A stretch of 64,000 nt of DNA, from assembly GCF_943193185.1 (NCBI RefSeq), contig NZ_CALPDE010000002.1, forward strand, positions 1 through 64,000, given 5' to 3'. The number at the start of each line of letters is the position of its first letter. Position 1 is the first letter of the stretch. This document shows positions 33,741-42,533 of this stretch, piece by piece. The notes below the pieces were generated by a model, which saw only the letters and a list, made by a program, of their open reading frames with translations, did no database searches and had not been told where the DNA came from. A program made the position numbers and the translations under genes. Source of the stretch: Lactococcus ileimucosae. Its GTDB lineage: Bacteria; Bacillota; Bacilli; Lactobacillales; Streptococcaceae.

Positions 33741-33788
33741 TTGACTAATATGTATAACTTTGTTATCATATTAGTATAAACTAATATG
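33741..33788 (+). promoter_or_regulatory. Promoter and ArsR/SmtB-type operator of the metal-efflux operon
   Basis: TTGACT and TATCAT are separated by 17 nt. Overlapping them are ACTAATATG (33744-33752) and its complement CATATTAGT (33767-33775), with a third ACTAATATG at 33780-33788. Repressor binding would cover both promoter boxes, the usual mode for this repressor family. Confidence 0.75.
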
Positions 33789-33801
33789 AAGAAAAAGGCC
33801 T

Positions 33802-34125
33802 ATGAATTTAACAGAAAAACGTCAAAAACTGATACACGGTTTATCAAACAGAACAAGGCTTATGGTTCTGGAGGCCTTGCGTGACAAGGAAATGACCGTA
33901 ACAGAACTCTTAGATGAAACAAAAGCTGGACAGTCCAATCTTTCACAACACCTGTCTTGTTTAAGGGACTGCGGTTTAATCACAAGTCGTAAGGAGGGAA
34001 AGTATATCTATTACTCTTTGACGACATCAGAGCTCAATCATTTACTGGAAGTCATTGATGCCACAGTAGAGTCAATGCACTGGTTACCGACAGAAGATAT
34101 CCATTGTGATACATATATAAATTAA
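33802..34125 (+). CDS. ArsR/SmtB family metal-sensing repressor
   Basis: 107 residues. Winged helix-turn-helix with LSNRTRLMVLEAL, TVTELLDETKAGQSNLSQHLSCLRDCGL and the wing KEGKYIYYSL. Cys residues in LSCLRDCG and the C-terminal HW...H.D segment are candidate metal ligands. Directly upstream of a metal ATPase gene (12 nt gap) and downstream of a matching operator. It most likely releases DNA on Cd/Zn/Pb binding; the actual inducer is unknown. Confidence 0.88.
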   Translation: MNLTEKRQKLIHGLSNRTRLMVLEALRDKEMTVTELLDETKAGQSNLSQHLSCLRDCGLITSRKEGKYIYYSLTTSELNHLLEVIDATVESMHWLPTEDIHCDTYIN

Positions 34126-34137
34126 AAGGAGTTTCAT

Positions 34138-36159
34138 ATGTTTAAATCTACTCAAAAAAATGCAGCACATTGCGTCAAAGATGCTTGTAATTGTCTTAAT
34201 CACCAGGCTCAAGCTGCGAGGACGAGCGAGACTGGCGACAGCTCAAGCAGTACAGAAATGTTAGGGACTTCTGACGATTCAGACCCAGCCTGTTGTAGCA
34301 GTAACCGAAAATTAAAGACAGGTTTAGAAGAAAATGATGAAGGGAATAATTACGAGCTGCTGCTGATTATTGCCTCAGCTTTATTATTGGCAGTTTTAAG
34401 TTTCTTGGATTTTTCTTCACAGCTTAAACTACTGCTCTTTATCTTAACTTATCTCTTGATTGGGCACAGTGTTTTACTCAAAGCGGGTAAGCAGTTGCTG
34501 AAAGGGAATATTTTTAACGAATTTTTCCTGATGAGTATTGCGACTGCCGGAGCATTTGCCTTAGGGGAATATGCAGAAGCTATCGCTGTGATGCTTTTTT
34601 ACCAAGTAGGAGAGTATTTCCAAGACAGAGCTGTTGGAAAGAGTAAGAAATCAATTGTTGCCTTGATGGACCTGCGGCCAGAAGTTGCAACTGTCAAAAG
34701 ACAGGGAAAAATCGTCAGTGTTTCTCCAGAAGCAGTTGCTGTCGGTGAAATAATACAAGTGAAAGCTGGTGAAAAAGTACCTCTTGATGGCAAGATATTA
34801 TCGGGACAGTCAAGTGTCAATACAGCTGCGTTGACAGGAGAATCTTTGCCACGAGAAGTGAAAAAAGGCGATGAAGTTCTCTCAGGCTTTCTCAATATTA
34901 GTGGCCTTCTCGAAGTGGAAGTTGCAAAAACTTTTGGCCAGTCCTCAGTCTCTAAAATCCTCAATCTGGTCGAAAATGCTCAGGAAAACAAAGCACCCAC
35001 AGAGCAGTTTATTTCGAAGTTTGCCCGTTATTATACTCCTATCGTTGTGGTTGCGGCTCTCATAATAGCTCTCCTGCCTCCACTTTTCTTCCAGCAAGAT
35101 TGGTCTGTCTGGTTGAAACGAGCTTTTACTTTCCTCATCATCTCCTGCCCTTGTGCCCTTGTGGTTTCTATTCCTCTAGGCTTCTTTGCGGGAATTGGGG
35201 CAGCATCGAAAAAGGGTATCTTGGTTAAGGGGGGGAACTATCTTGAAGCCATGACAGAGATCAAGCAAGTCCTCTTTGACAAAACGGGCACACTTACCCA
35301 AGGAAATTTTAAAGTCACTCAGGTCTTGCCTGAGAGAGGTGTTTCAAAAGAAGAACTCCTACAACTGGCAGCTATTGGTGAGTTAAACTCTAATCACCCT
35401 CTGGGTCTGGCTTTAAAAGAAAAGCAAAACTTAGAGGCGGTCACGATTACAGAAACAGAGGAGATTTCTGGACACGGCACACGCACGCTTTATAATGGGG
35501 ATGAAATTCTGGTAGGAAATGCGAAGCTTATGCAGCGCTATGCTGTTGCTTTCCAAGAGAGTGATGCGATAGGTTCGTTGCTCTATGTAGCGAAAAATGG
35601 ACAGTATCAAGGTCTTATCCTTGTCGCTGATGTACTCAAAGAGGATGCCCAAGAAGCAATTGATGAGTTGAATAAACTTCATGTCTCTCAGACCATGCTC
35701 ACTGGAGACAGTCAAAAAGTAGCAGCAGTAGTTGCAGAAAAGTTGAATATAAGCGATTATCATGCCAATCTCCTCCCAGAGGATAAGGTCTCTATTCTGG
35801 AAAGCTTTCTGCAGAAAGAAGAAGGTCTAACTGCCTTTGTTGGAGATGGCATCAATGATGCACCAGTTATTGCGCGAGCTGATGTTGGTTTTGCCATGGG
35901 TGGGTTGGGTTCAGATGCAGCTATCGAAACGGCTGACATTGTATTGATGACGGATAAACCTTCAAGCATCGCCCAATCTATAAAAATTGCCAGGAAGACA
36001 AAACGTCTGGTCGTGCAAAACATTGTATTAGCCCTAGGTGTGAAAGCAGTTTTCCTCCTTCTTGCTGTTTTTGGTATTGCGACCATGTGGGAAGCAGTGA
36101 TTGCTGACGTAGGTGTGACAATCTTGGCTATACTTAATGTGTTAAGGCTTTTAAAATAA
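34138..36159 (+). CDS. cadA: Heavy-metal P1B-type ATPase, CadA/ZntA-like
   Basis: 673 residues. Exports Zn2+/Cd2+/Pb2+ at ATP cost. The CPC membrane motif (SCPCALV) is near residue 337, the phosphorylation site DKTGT near 381, and GDGINDAPV late in the protein; eight membrane helices are expected. Odd: the N-terminus has no canonical GMxCxxC heavy-metal domain but a short Cys/His-rich stretch (HCVKDACNCLNH, then CCSS), which may replace it. Preceded by its ArsR-type repressor. A terminator follows immediately after the stop. Confidence 0.9.
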   Translation: MFKSTQKNAAHCVKDACNCLNHQAQAARTSETGDSSSSTEMLGTSDDSDPACCSSNRKLKTGLEENDEGNNYELLLIIASALLLAVLSFLDFSSQLKLLLFILTYLLIGHSVLLKAGKQLLKGNIFNEFFLMSIATAGAFALGEYAEAIAVMLFYQVGEYFQDRAVGKSKKSIVALMDLRPEVATVKRQGKIVSVSPEAVAVGEIIQVKAGEKVPLDGKILSGQSSVNTAALTGESLPREVKKGDEVLSGFLNISGLLEVEVAKTFGQSSVSKILNLVENAQENKAPTEQFISKFARYYTPIVVVAALIIALLPPLFFQQDWSVWLKRAFTFLIISCPCALVVSIPLGFFAGIGAASKKGILVKGGNYLEAMTEIKQVLFDKTGTLTQGNFKVTQVLPERGVSKEELLQLAAIGELNSNHPLGLALKEKQNLEAVTITETEEISGHGTRTLYNGDEILVGNAKLMQRYAVAFQESDAIGSLLYVAKNGQYQGLILVADVLKEDAQEAIDELNKLHVSQTMLTGDSQKVAAVVAEKLNISDYHANLLPEDKVSILESFLQKEEGLTAFVGDGINDAPVIARADVGFAMGGLGSDAAIETADIVLMTDKPSSIAQSIKIARKTKRLVVQNIVLALGVKAVFLLLAVFGIATMWEAVIADVGVTILAILNVLRLLK

Positions 36160-36190
36160 AAGTTTGCTCCTGCTTAGGCAGGTGCTTTTA
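36160..36190 (+). terminator. Terminator of the metal-efflux operon
   Basis: GCTCCTGC pairs with GCAGGTGC around TTAG (one T-T mismatch), flanked by A and T runs. Confidence 0.75.
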
Positions 36191-36210
36191 CTATGGCTGA
36201 ACGTCTATTT

Positions 36211-36338
36211 TCTCATCAAACACTCATTTCATTTGACCTTTTTTTTTTTTATACTATAGACTCAGAAAGTAAACGTAACATTAGAAATGTATATGTAATG
36301 AAAATCCAAAAGTAAATGTTACGCCAAAGGAGGAGTTT
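36211..36338 (+). repeat. Upstream block duplicated before two mosaic genes (copy B)
   Basis: Nearly identical to 6684-6811: TCTCATCAAACACTC, the T12 promoter, the leader with its inverted repeat and AAAGGAGGAG. The differences are single substitutions. Confidence 0.85.
36233..36260 (+). promoter_or_regulatory. Promoter with T12 spacer before mosaic gene copy 3
   Basis: TTGACC, twelve T residues, then ATACTATAGA; the spacer to TATAGA is 16 nt. Same T count as at 6706-6733. Confidence 0.6.
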
Positions 36339-38000
36339 ATGACACCAGAAAAGAAAAACCAGCGGCGGCTGCGCAACCTCGCACTCCTGTCGCTCCTATT
36401 ACTCGCAGTAGGCGGCACCTTCGCCTTCCAAGCCTTCAACCAACGGGCCATCAATGACCGGCTGAATGACGTTCAAGTCAATGTCGGTGGCCGTGTCCAC
36501 GACTACTACAACCGAGACACCGAAAACAAGGACGTCTTCGTGGAAAACTACGGGGAGCGGCCAATCATGGCACGGATACGCCTGTCCGAGTTCCTCGAAA
36601 CCCGCCAGCGTAACGAAACGGACTTCACGCCTCTGGTCGCAGGGACCAGCCGTGACGATGTAGAAAACTGGACCACATGGATCCCAAGCGCAGGCAATAT
36701 CAATGACCGAGAAAATAGCAATGCCTCAAATGCCTTTGACCAGTATGCCACACTCACCTTCGGTTGGGAACGTTCCGGTCAAGATGCCCCATGGTATATG
36801 CCCACCTTCAACCATGACAACCTGGACTTAAGAACAGCAGCGGCAGGACATGCGCGGGACTGGATCGAAGGGAACGGTGCTACAGATGCGGTCACAGACG
36901 GAGCGACACATCCGGGAGACGGAATTGATGCTTACTGGTCAGCAGGCGGCAGCTTTGACAACAGTGGTCCAATCTGGCCGGGAGAAGAAGTGACCAACCA
37001 AACCGCTCAGAACTTACAACAGGACCGTGCGCCAATGACCATGAACCAGTGGAGCAACTTGCCTAACGAAGACAAGATAGGCAACTTCTGGGTGGTTGAC
37101 CAAAACACAGGTTGGGCTTATTGGGCCAACAGACTGGACAGTGAGCAAGCCAGCTCTTACCTGCTTGATGCAGCGGAGATGACAGCTGCCATTGAGGACA
37201 AGGTCTTTAACGGCTTTTACTACTATGGGATTCATGTCGAGAGCGGACTAGTCAGTCCTGACCAGCATGAGGAGTTCCTCAATGATGGGGAGCAACACCA
37301 TGCGGAGCTGGCAGACCTTCTCCGTGGTATCCAGAACGGAGTGATGTATGATGACGGCCCGAACCCACTGCCTAACGAAGACAGTGCACCAGCAGCCTTT
37401 GACTTTTCGACCATGCGTCCGGGACGTATCTTTACCATGGCAGGAGAGCAGTATCGTTATCTTGAAGATATGGGTTCTGGTAATCATATGATTATCCGGA
37501 ATGAAACTATAGGAAATAGACCTTTTACAATGCATAATACTGTGCTCACTGGGTGGTACGATAATCTAGATGCAGAAGTTCAGGCTATGGTACAACCAGT
37601 TTCAGATGATTTTATTACAGGAAATCTCCCACGTGAAGATTTCCAATTCGCACCTGGTGTTTGGTATCCCATTCTAGATTCTTTCCCAGAAGTTAGAGAT
37701 GATAACACTCAAGTTGACATAACTGGTAGCCCACAAGCGTTCTCACTTTCTATGGCGGATATGATACGATTATCATCACAACCAGGACAGGCTTTTCATA
37801 ATCAAATGCAACGTGTAGGGGTTGGAAATACTTGGTGGTGGCTTCGTACCCCCTCAGGTTCAGGAAACGCTTGGGAGATATTTAACCGACGAAGTGACTT
37901 CCCTAATGCTTGGTCCCACTTCCACTCTCGTTCTATAAACAGTTTAGATGTACTTGGTGGATTCCGCCCCGCCCTAATAATAAATCCATCCGCAACCTAA
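36339..38000 (+). CDS. SipW-type mosaic exported protein, complete copy 3
   Basis: 553 residues, collinear with 6812-8431: the same signal peptide ending VGGTFAF, the same VFVENYGERPIMARIRLSEF segment and body, and a divergent C-terminus framed by WWWLRTPSGS and GGFRPALIIN. Differences from copy 2 are spread through the body, so this is an older duplication than the near-identical upstream region suggests; local gene conversion is likely. GC-rich to about position 37440, then AT-rich. It lies between the metal-efflux operon and the sugar-acid operon without functional link to either. Function unknown. Confidence 0.85.
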   Translation: MTPEKKNQRRLRNLALLSLLLLAVGGTFAFQAFNQRAINDRLNDVQVNVGGRVHDYYNRDTENKDVFVENYGERPIMARIRLSEFLETRQRNETDFTPLVAGTSRDDVENWTTWIPSAGNINDRENSNASNAFDQYATLTFGWERSGQDAPWYMPTFNHDNLDLRTAAAGHARDWIEGNGATDAVTDGATHPGDGIDAYWSAGGSFDNSGPIWPGEEVTNQTAQNLQQDRAPMTMNQWSNLPNEDKIGNFWVVDQNTGWAYWANRLDSEQASSYLLDAAEMTAAIEDKVFNGFYYYGIHVESGLVSPDQHEEFLNDGEQHHAELADLLRGIQNGVMYDDGPNPLPNEDSAPAAFDFSTMRPGRIFTMAGEQYRYLEDMGSGNHMIIRNETIGNRPFTMHNTVLTGWYDNLDAEVQAMVQPVSDDFITGNLPREDFQFAPGVWYPILDSFPEVRDDNTQVDITGSPQAFSLSMADMIRLSSQPGQAFHNQMQRVGVGNTWWWLRTPSGSGNAWEIFNRRSDFPNAWSHFHSRSINSLDVLGGFRPALIINPSAT

Positions 38001-38013
38001 GAAATTAAAAAAG

Positions 38014-38042
38014 AAACTAGACACTTGTGGTCTAGTTTTTTC
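38014..38042 (+). terminator. Terminator after mosaic gene copy 3
   Basis: AAACTAGAC pairs perfectly with GTCTAGTTT around ACTTGTG, followed by T residues. Confidence 0.9.
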
Positions 38043-38168
38043 ATCAAAAAATAAGCAATAAAAAAATTGCACTAATGAAAGGGCATACAATTTGTGTTTT
38101 AAATGACGAGTTTTTCAATTATAATAAATATAGAGTCAATCATTAAAGAAGAATAACAAAGGAGACAT

Positions 38169-39989
38169 ATGATTATACAACTGTCTTTGAGACAGATAAA
38201 CATCTTGCTTTATTTGCTCAAAGCTAAAGGAGCCTCCACTTCAAGTGAGTTGGCGCAATCCTTTGATATTTCTGTACGAACCATCAAAAATGAAATCGTA
38301 GCCATTAAGGATTATCTTCGTTCTCAGGGAGAAGAATTAACATCCCAAAGAGGTCGCGGCTATATGCTGGATATTAAGGAAGGCAAAAAGAAAGAACTGA
38401 TTGATTTTCTCCAATCAACAGAACGATTTTCTTCCTTTATGGATCATAAAAGAAGAGCCAATCAGATTTGTCTGGACTTGTTTTTATCAGAAAAGCCGAT
38501 TATCAGCAGTTATTGGGCGGAGAAATTTTGGGTCAGCCAGAACACAATTTTTAATGACATCATGATTTTGGAAAAAGAAATTAAAGAATTTTTCGTCTTT
38601 ATAGAAAGTAATCAATACGGCTATAGCTTGTCGGGAGATGAAATAAGGATTCGGAATTTATTGTCCAGTGTCTGGCAGACGGAGTTTACAAACTATGACA
38701 TCTCTAACCTGATGACCCGAGTGGAAATGGGGAATGACGACTATGATGAATACTCGCTTATTTCAAATGAAAAGCTCAAAGAGATTTATAAAGTCGTCGT
38801 CAGGTACACAACAGAGCACTTTACCAGCTTGACAAAAGAAGTTGATAATTACGCTATTTTTTCCTTGATTATTCGTTTGTGTCTTTCCATATCCCGAATG
38901 AAAATCAATAAAAGGTTTCAAACCTCTGAAAAAGTGGACAGTGGTGAAGATGCGTTGAGAAAATATTTGGCACAGGTTTATCATCACTTTGACTTGGAAA
39001 TGACACGGGAGGAGGTACGTTATGTTTTAAGTGAGCAAGGGGGGATGGACAAGGTCGATGTGAACGCCTTTACGACCTGTATCATCCAGAGCGTGAGTCA
39101 GAGTATAAACTTTAATTTTGAGAAGGATTCACAGCTCTTCCAAAATCTATATACACACTTTTCTTTACGCTTTTCAAAGGAAAACATGTACCTCAATGAA
39201 TATAATCCCTTTGTGCATGAAATAAAAAAGAAGCAAGAAAAGATCTTTCTTGCCGTAAAACAAGCGTTGAAAGAGAATTTTCCTCAAAACTTTGACTTCG
39301 ATGATTCTTTTGTCGCTTACGTTGCCTTGCACTTCATTGCTTCTAAAGAAAGGGAAACACTTTATGGTAAGAAAATTCAAGTGCTTTATGTTTGTTCTAC
39401 CGGGGTCGGTGTTGCTTCCTTCATCCAACAAAAGATAGCCAAAGAAGTTCAAGGCATTGAGATTGTCGGTTTTGCTTCAGTGATTAACTGCCGGCGCTTT
39501 GTGGAAAAGCTCCAGCCTGACTTAGTTATCTCTGTTTTCCCTATTGATAATATTGCCGTACCAGTCATTGAAGTCGAAGCTCTGGTGAGTAAGGGAGATT
39601 TACTTTCTATTCAGGAGCAAGTTAATTTATTATTAAACGCGGGTTTAGGAAGTGAAAGTGACCGCTTTTCAAAGCAGGGAGGAAAAGAGAAGAGTGAAGA
39701 GATGAGCCGTAACGTTATCTTTTATGGCTATATGATTTATGAGGAGCTGACTTTACTGCTCAAAGATAAACTCAATCCAGAGTATAAAGAAGGTTTCCTG
39801 CTCCACGTCCTCCTCATGGTTCATCGGGTAATGTTTGAACAGCAATATCAAGAATTTGGCAAGTTGGACGATGCGCAATTTACAGAACAAGTCAGAGAAG
39901 TCTTTCGCACACGGGACTTAGAAATTAACGATGCAGAAATATTTGCCCTTACGCAGTATTTTAATAAAGCATCAGAGAGGAATGAATGA
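38169..39989 (+). CDS. BglG/MtlR-type PRD transcription regulator of the sugar-acid operon
   Basis: 606 residues. N-terminal helix-turn-helix (TSSELAQSFDISVRTIKNEI) rather than an RNA-binding CAT domain, so a DNA-binding activator of the MtlR/LevR-like kind. Then PRD domains (about 180-395), an EIIB-like domain with a phosphorylatable-type Cys409 in YVCSTGVG, and a C-terminal PRD-like or EIIA-like segment. PTS components usually control such proteins by phosphorylation. First gene of the operon; its stop overlaps the next start (ATGA). SD AAAGGAG. Confidence 0.85.
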   Translation: MIIQLSLRQINILLYLLKAKGASTSSELAQSFDISVRTIKNEIVAIKDYLRSQGEELTSQRGRGYMLDIKEGKKKELIDFLQSTERFSSFMDHKRRANQICLDLFLSEKPIISSYWAEKFWVSQNTIFNDIMILEKEIKEFFVFIESNQYGYSLSGDEIRIRNLLSSVWQTEFTNYDISNLMTRVEMGNDDYDEYSLISNEKLKEIYKVVVRYTTEHFTSLTKEVDNYAIFSLIIRLCLSISRMKINKRFQTSEKVDSGEDALRKYLAQVYHHFDLEMTREEVRYVLSEQGGMDKVDVNAFTTCIIQSVSQSINFNFEKDSQLFQNLYTHFSLRFSKENMYLNEYNPFVHEIKKKQEKIFLAVKQALKENFPQNFDFDDSFVAYVALHFIASKERETLYGKKIQVLYVCSTGVGVASFIQQKIAKEVQGIEIVGFASVINCRRFVEKLQPDLVISVFPIDNIAVPVIEVEALVSKGDLLSIQEQVNLLLNAGLGSESDRFSKQGGKEKSEEMSRNVIFYGYMIYEELTLLLKDKLNPEYKEGFLLHVLLMVHRVMFEQQYQEFGKLDDAQFTEQVREVFRTRDLEINDAEIFALTQYFNKASERNE

Positions 39990-40324
39990 ACACAGTAGAA
40001 AAATGTATACAGGAGCAAGTTGTCTCCGGCGACATCGAGGCGCTGAAAGCTCTTGTATCCGAGATTGAACAAGTATTTGTAAGAGAAAACCTGTCAGCAA
40101 GTGAGTTGCAATGGAAAGTGATGATCAATCACTTTGATGCTGTTATTGCGCGGCAACTGTCTGGTGAGAAGCTGCCCGAAATGGACAGCAGTCTCTTTGC
40201 TGATCTGAGTGAGCAGTCAATGCAGCTTGCTCGAGAAGTTGCAGGCAGTATCAAGGACGTTGATGAGAGTGAAATTTTTCTTATCGCTGTCCATGTGGAA
40301 AATGTTTTAGGAAATATTAATTAA
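39986..40324 (+). CDS. Stand-alone PRD domain protein (EF_0829/AHA_3910-like)
   Basis: 112 residues with one PRD domain; conserved His in MINHFDAVIARQL and IAVHVENVLG. Single PRD proteins of this type are reported from the same cluster in Enterococcus faecalis and Aeromonas (TIGRFAM-type family, recalled). It probably senses PTS phosphorylation and works with the preceding regulator. Coupled to that gene by a 4-nt overlap. Confidence 0.75.
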   Translation: MNTVEKCIQEQVVSGDIEALKALVSEIEQVFVRENLSASELQWKVMINHFDAVIARQLSGEKLPEMDSSLFADLSEQSMQLAREVAGSIKDVDESEIFLIAVHVENVLGNIN

Positions 40325-40345
40325 TAAAAAATGGAGGAACATAAA

Positions 40346-40702
40346 ATGGTAAAAATCGTCATCGGAGATCGTATGGGTAAAGGGCAAAACATTGCCAAAG
40401 GTATTGAAGCTGCAGGGGGAGAAGCTCTTGTTATCCCTGGAATGGCGGCTGATATGCGCCTAGGGGATGTCATGAAAAAAGAAGGGGCTGATATGGGCTT
40501 GTCTTTCTGTGGCTCAGGTGGAGCGGGTGCTTTAACAGCAGCGACGAAATATGGTTATAGTGAACGTCACGGCATGCGTTCTGTGCAAGAGGGAGTGACT
40601 GCTGTAGAAGAAGGCATCCAAGTTTTAGGCTTTGGCTTTATGGACACAGAAGAGCTTGGGATGGCTTTGACTGAAGCTTATAAGAAAAAACACGGGGCAT
40701 AA
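40346..40702 (+). CDS. SFCGS family glycine-rich protein
   Basis: 118 residues from ATG 40346 behind GGAGG; an upstream in-frame ATG overlaps that site. Small alpha/beta protein: VKIVIGDRMGKGQNIAKGI, then the name-giving SFCGSGGAGALTAATKYGY with a single conserved Cys, and a C-terminal GFGFMDTEELG. It always travels with the DUF4310-4312 genes. A cytoplasmic component of a transport system is likely. A Cys-phosphorylated EIIB-like function is my speculation. Confidence 0.8.
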   Translation: MVKIVIGDRMGKGQNIAKGIEAAGGEALVIPGMAADMRLGDVMKKEGADMGLSFCGSGGAGALTAATKYGYSERHGMRSVQEGVTAVEEGIQVLGFGFMDTEELGMALTEAYKKKHGA

Positions 40703-40704
40703 AT

Positions 40705-41046
40705 ATGTTGAAAGTACAAAGAAGAGTTGTTGTGGAAGGCAAAGGCAATTCTAAAAAAGCAGCCTTTGCTAGTGCTTTGAATAAAATCCAAGGCGAGATT
40801 ATCAAAAACAATGAAGATGTCCTGTTAAGGATCGAGCCAAACGATATCCGCGTGCTCAAAGCACAGAAAAGAGAATGGACAGAAAAATTCTTCTTTTTCT
40901 TCATGCCAAGACAAAAGGAAGAATATCAAGTGACTCTGGAAGTTCTTGTGGACTTACAGATAATCGAAATGGCAACGGTCAATTTTACAGAAACACGTCA
41001 AGAAGTACAAGGAATAAAAATTCCGATTATTAATAAAGTTATTTAA
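40705..41046 (+). CDS. DUF4312 family protein
   Basis: 113 residues, no signal peptide, no His residue, so not a normal EIIA. KGNSKKAAFASALNKIQ and a Phe-rich FFFFFMPRQKEEY segment are notable. Third small cytoplasmic protein of the operon, 2 nt after the SFCGS gene. Function unknown; presumed to serve the DUF4310/DUF4311 membrane pair. Confidence 0.75.
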   Translation: MLKVQRRVVVEGKGNSKKAAFASALNKIQGEIIKNNEDVLLRIEPNDIRVLKAQKREWTEKFFFFFMPRQKEEYQVTLEVLVDLQIIEMATVNFTETRQEVQGIKIPIINKVI

Positions 41047-41066
41047 AAAAGGAGAAGAATTATCTT

Positions 41067-41843
41067 ATGGATATTATCGTTATCTTAAAATCACTTGTCA
41101 TAGGTGGTTTATTAGGATTTTCAGCAGGGATGGGCGCAGCAAGAATGTTCCACATCCCGACAACGCAAGGTTTGGGAGCTTTTCGTACAATGGGGGAAAT
41201 GAACGCCTGTGAAGGAGATGCCGCATCGCATTTCTCATTTGGTTTGGGCTTCTTCTTTAATGCTTGGGCCTCTGCCGTGGGTGCCGGAGCTTTCACGCAA
41301 GATGTAACGCATCGTATCTTGCCAAACTGGGCAGCCGCTTCGCTTCTCGCACGTAATAAAAATGTTGAAGAAACGGTGCACAACCCAAAGAAAATGGCTA
41401 TTGCTGGCGCAATTTTTGGCGCTATTGTTGTAACTTTTTTGAACTCGACAGCAACGGCTATTCCTGAAGGCTTGAAAGTTTCCGCAGTAGCTGTCTTAGT
41501 ACCTGCAGCGACAATGTTGATCAACTTTGTTATGCCGATTGTTTTCTGGCTGGCAGCTCTTGATGCTGGGAAGCGTACAGGGTTCTGGGCAACCTTATTT
41601 GGGGGTATTGCACAACTTATCATGGGGAATGCAGTACCGGGTGTCGTCTTGGGTATCCTTATCGGTAAAGGTGTTGATGAAGGTGGCTGGAGCAAGCTGA
41701 CGAAGATTATCTTTATTGCAGTCATTCTGTTGTTCATCTTCTCCGCTTTCTTCCGAGGAATTGACTTACAGGCTTTGGATCAGTTTAATCTACCGCATCC
41801 AGTTTGGCTTGAAGATTTACATGATTTAGTAACAGTAAGATAA
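41067..41843 (+). CDS. DUF4311 family membrane protein
   Basis: 258 residues with about six to seven hydrophobic helices and glycine-rich turns. Opens GGLLGFSAGMGAARMFHIPTT and contains EMNACEGDAASHFSFGLGFFF, rich in polar residues suited to substrate contact. It pairs with the following DUF4310 protein, probably as one transporter. AAAGGAG before the ATG. Confidence 0.78.
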   Translation: MDIIVILKSLVIGGLLGFSAGMGAARMFHIPTTQGLGAFRTMGEMNACEGDAASHFSFGLGFFFNAWASAVGAGAFTQDVTHRILPNWAAASLLARNKNVEETVHNPKKMAIAGAIFGAIVVTFLNSTATAIPEGLKVSAVAVLVPAATMLINFVMPIVFWLAALDAGKRTGFWATLFGGIAQLIMGNAVPGVVLGILIGKGVDEGGWSKLTKIIFIAVILLFIFSAFFRGIDLQALDQFNLPHPVWLEDLHDLVTVR

Positions 41844-41859
41844 AGTGAGGTGAAATATA

Positions 41860-42522
41860 ATGCAAGAAAATGATTTGATGAAAGAAAAAAGTTTTTGGTT
41901 TGCGGATTGGGCGTTTCCAATCTTAGTGGGGATTATGGCGGCAGCTGTATTTGCCGGGACACATATGTATGTGACCTATGGCGTCGGCGCTTTTAATGAA
42001 GTTTCAATCGTTGCCATGTTAAAAGCCGGATTAGATGGTGAATCTTATGGTGCGGCTGCAGCTTTTGGTGCAAGTTTCCTCTTTGCGCGTGTTTTAGAAG
42101 GCTCACTGGTCGGTATTTTGGACTTGGGTGGTTCTATCTTAACGGGTGTAGGTATTGGGATTCCAGCCATGTTTCTAGCTGCGGGTATTACAGGTCCTGT
42201 TGACAGTTTCCCACTTGCTTTACTCACAGGTGGTGTTATCGGCGCTATTATCGGTGGTGTGATTATCTTGATTCGTAAGTTTACCTTGGGTTCAGGTGAA
42301 ACCACCTTTGGTGCGGATATCATGATGGGAGCAGGAAATTCTGCAGGGCGTTTCTTGGGGCCGCTTATCGTTTTGTATGCCACAACTGCCTCAATCCCTG
42401 TAGGAATCGGCTCAATTATCGGTGCAATTATCTTTTACAAATGGGATAAACCAATTGCAGGTGGTGCAATTCTTGGTGCAATGATCATGGGAGCTTTCTT
42501 CCCTGTCGTTGCACAAGGCTAA
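41860..42522 (+). CDS. DUF4310 family membrane protein
   Basis: 220 residues, about six hydrophobic helices with many Gly-rich stretches (GGSILTGVGIGIPAMF, GGVIGAIIGGVIIL). It lies 16 nt after DUF4311 and just before the catabolic genes. Together they look like the permease of the operon; no ABC ATPase, PTS EIIC or symporter gene is present to play that part. Confidence 0.78.
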   Translation: MQENDLMKEKSFWFADWAFPILVGIMAAAVFAGTHMYVTYGVGAFNEVSIVAMLKAGLDGESYGAAAAFGASFLFARVLEGSLVGILDLGGSILTGVGIGIPAMFLAAGITGPVDSFPLALLTGGVIGAIIGGVIILIRKFTLGSGETTFGADIMMGAGNSAGRFLGPLIVLYATTASIPVGIGSIIGAIIFYKWDKPIAGGAILGAMIMGAFFPVVAQG

Positions 42523-42533
42523 AGGAGACCTAA

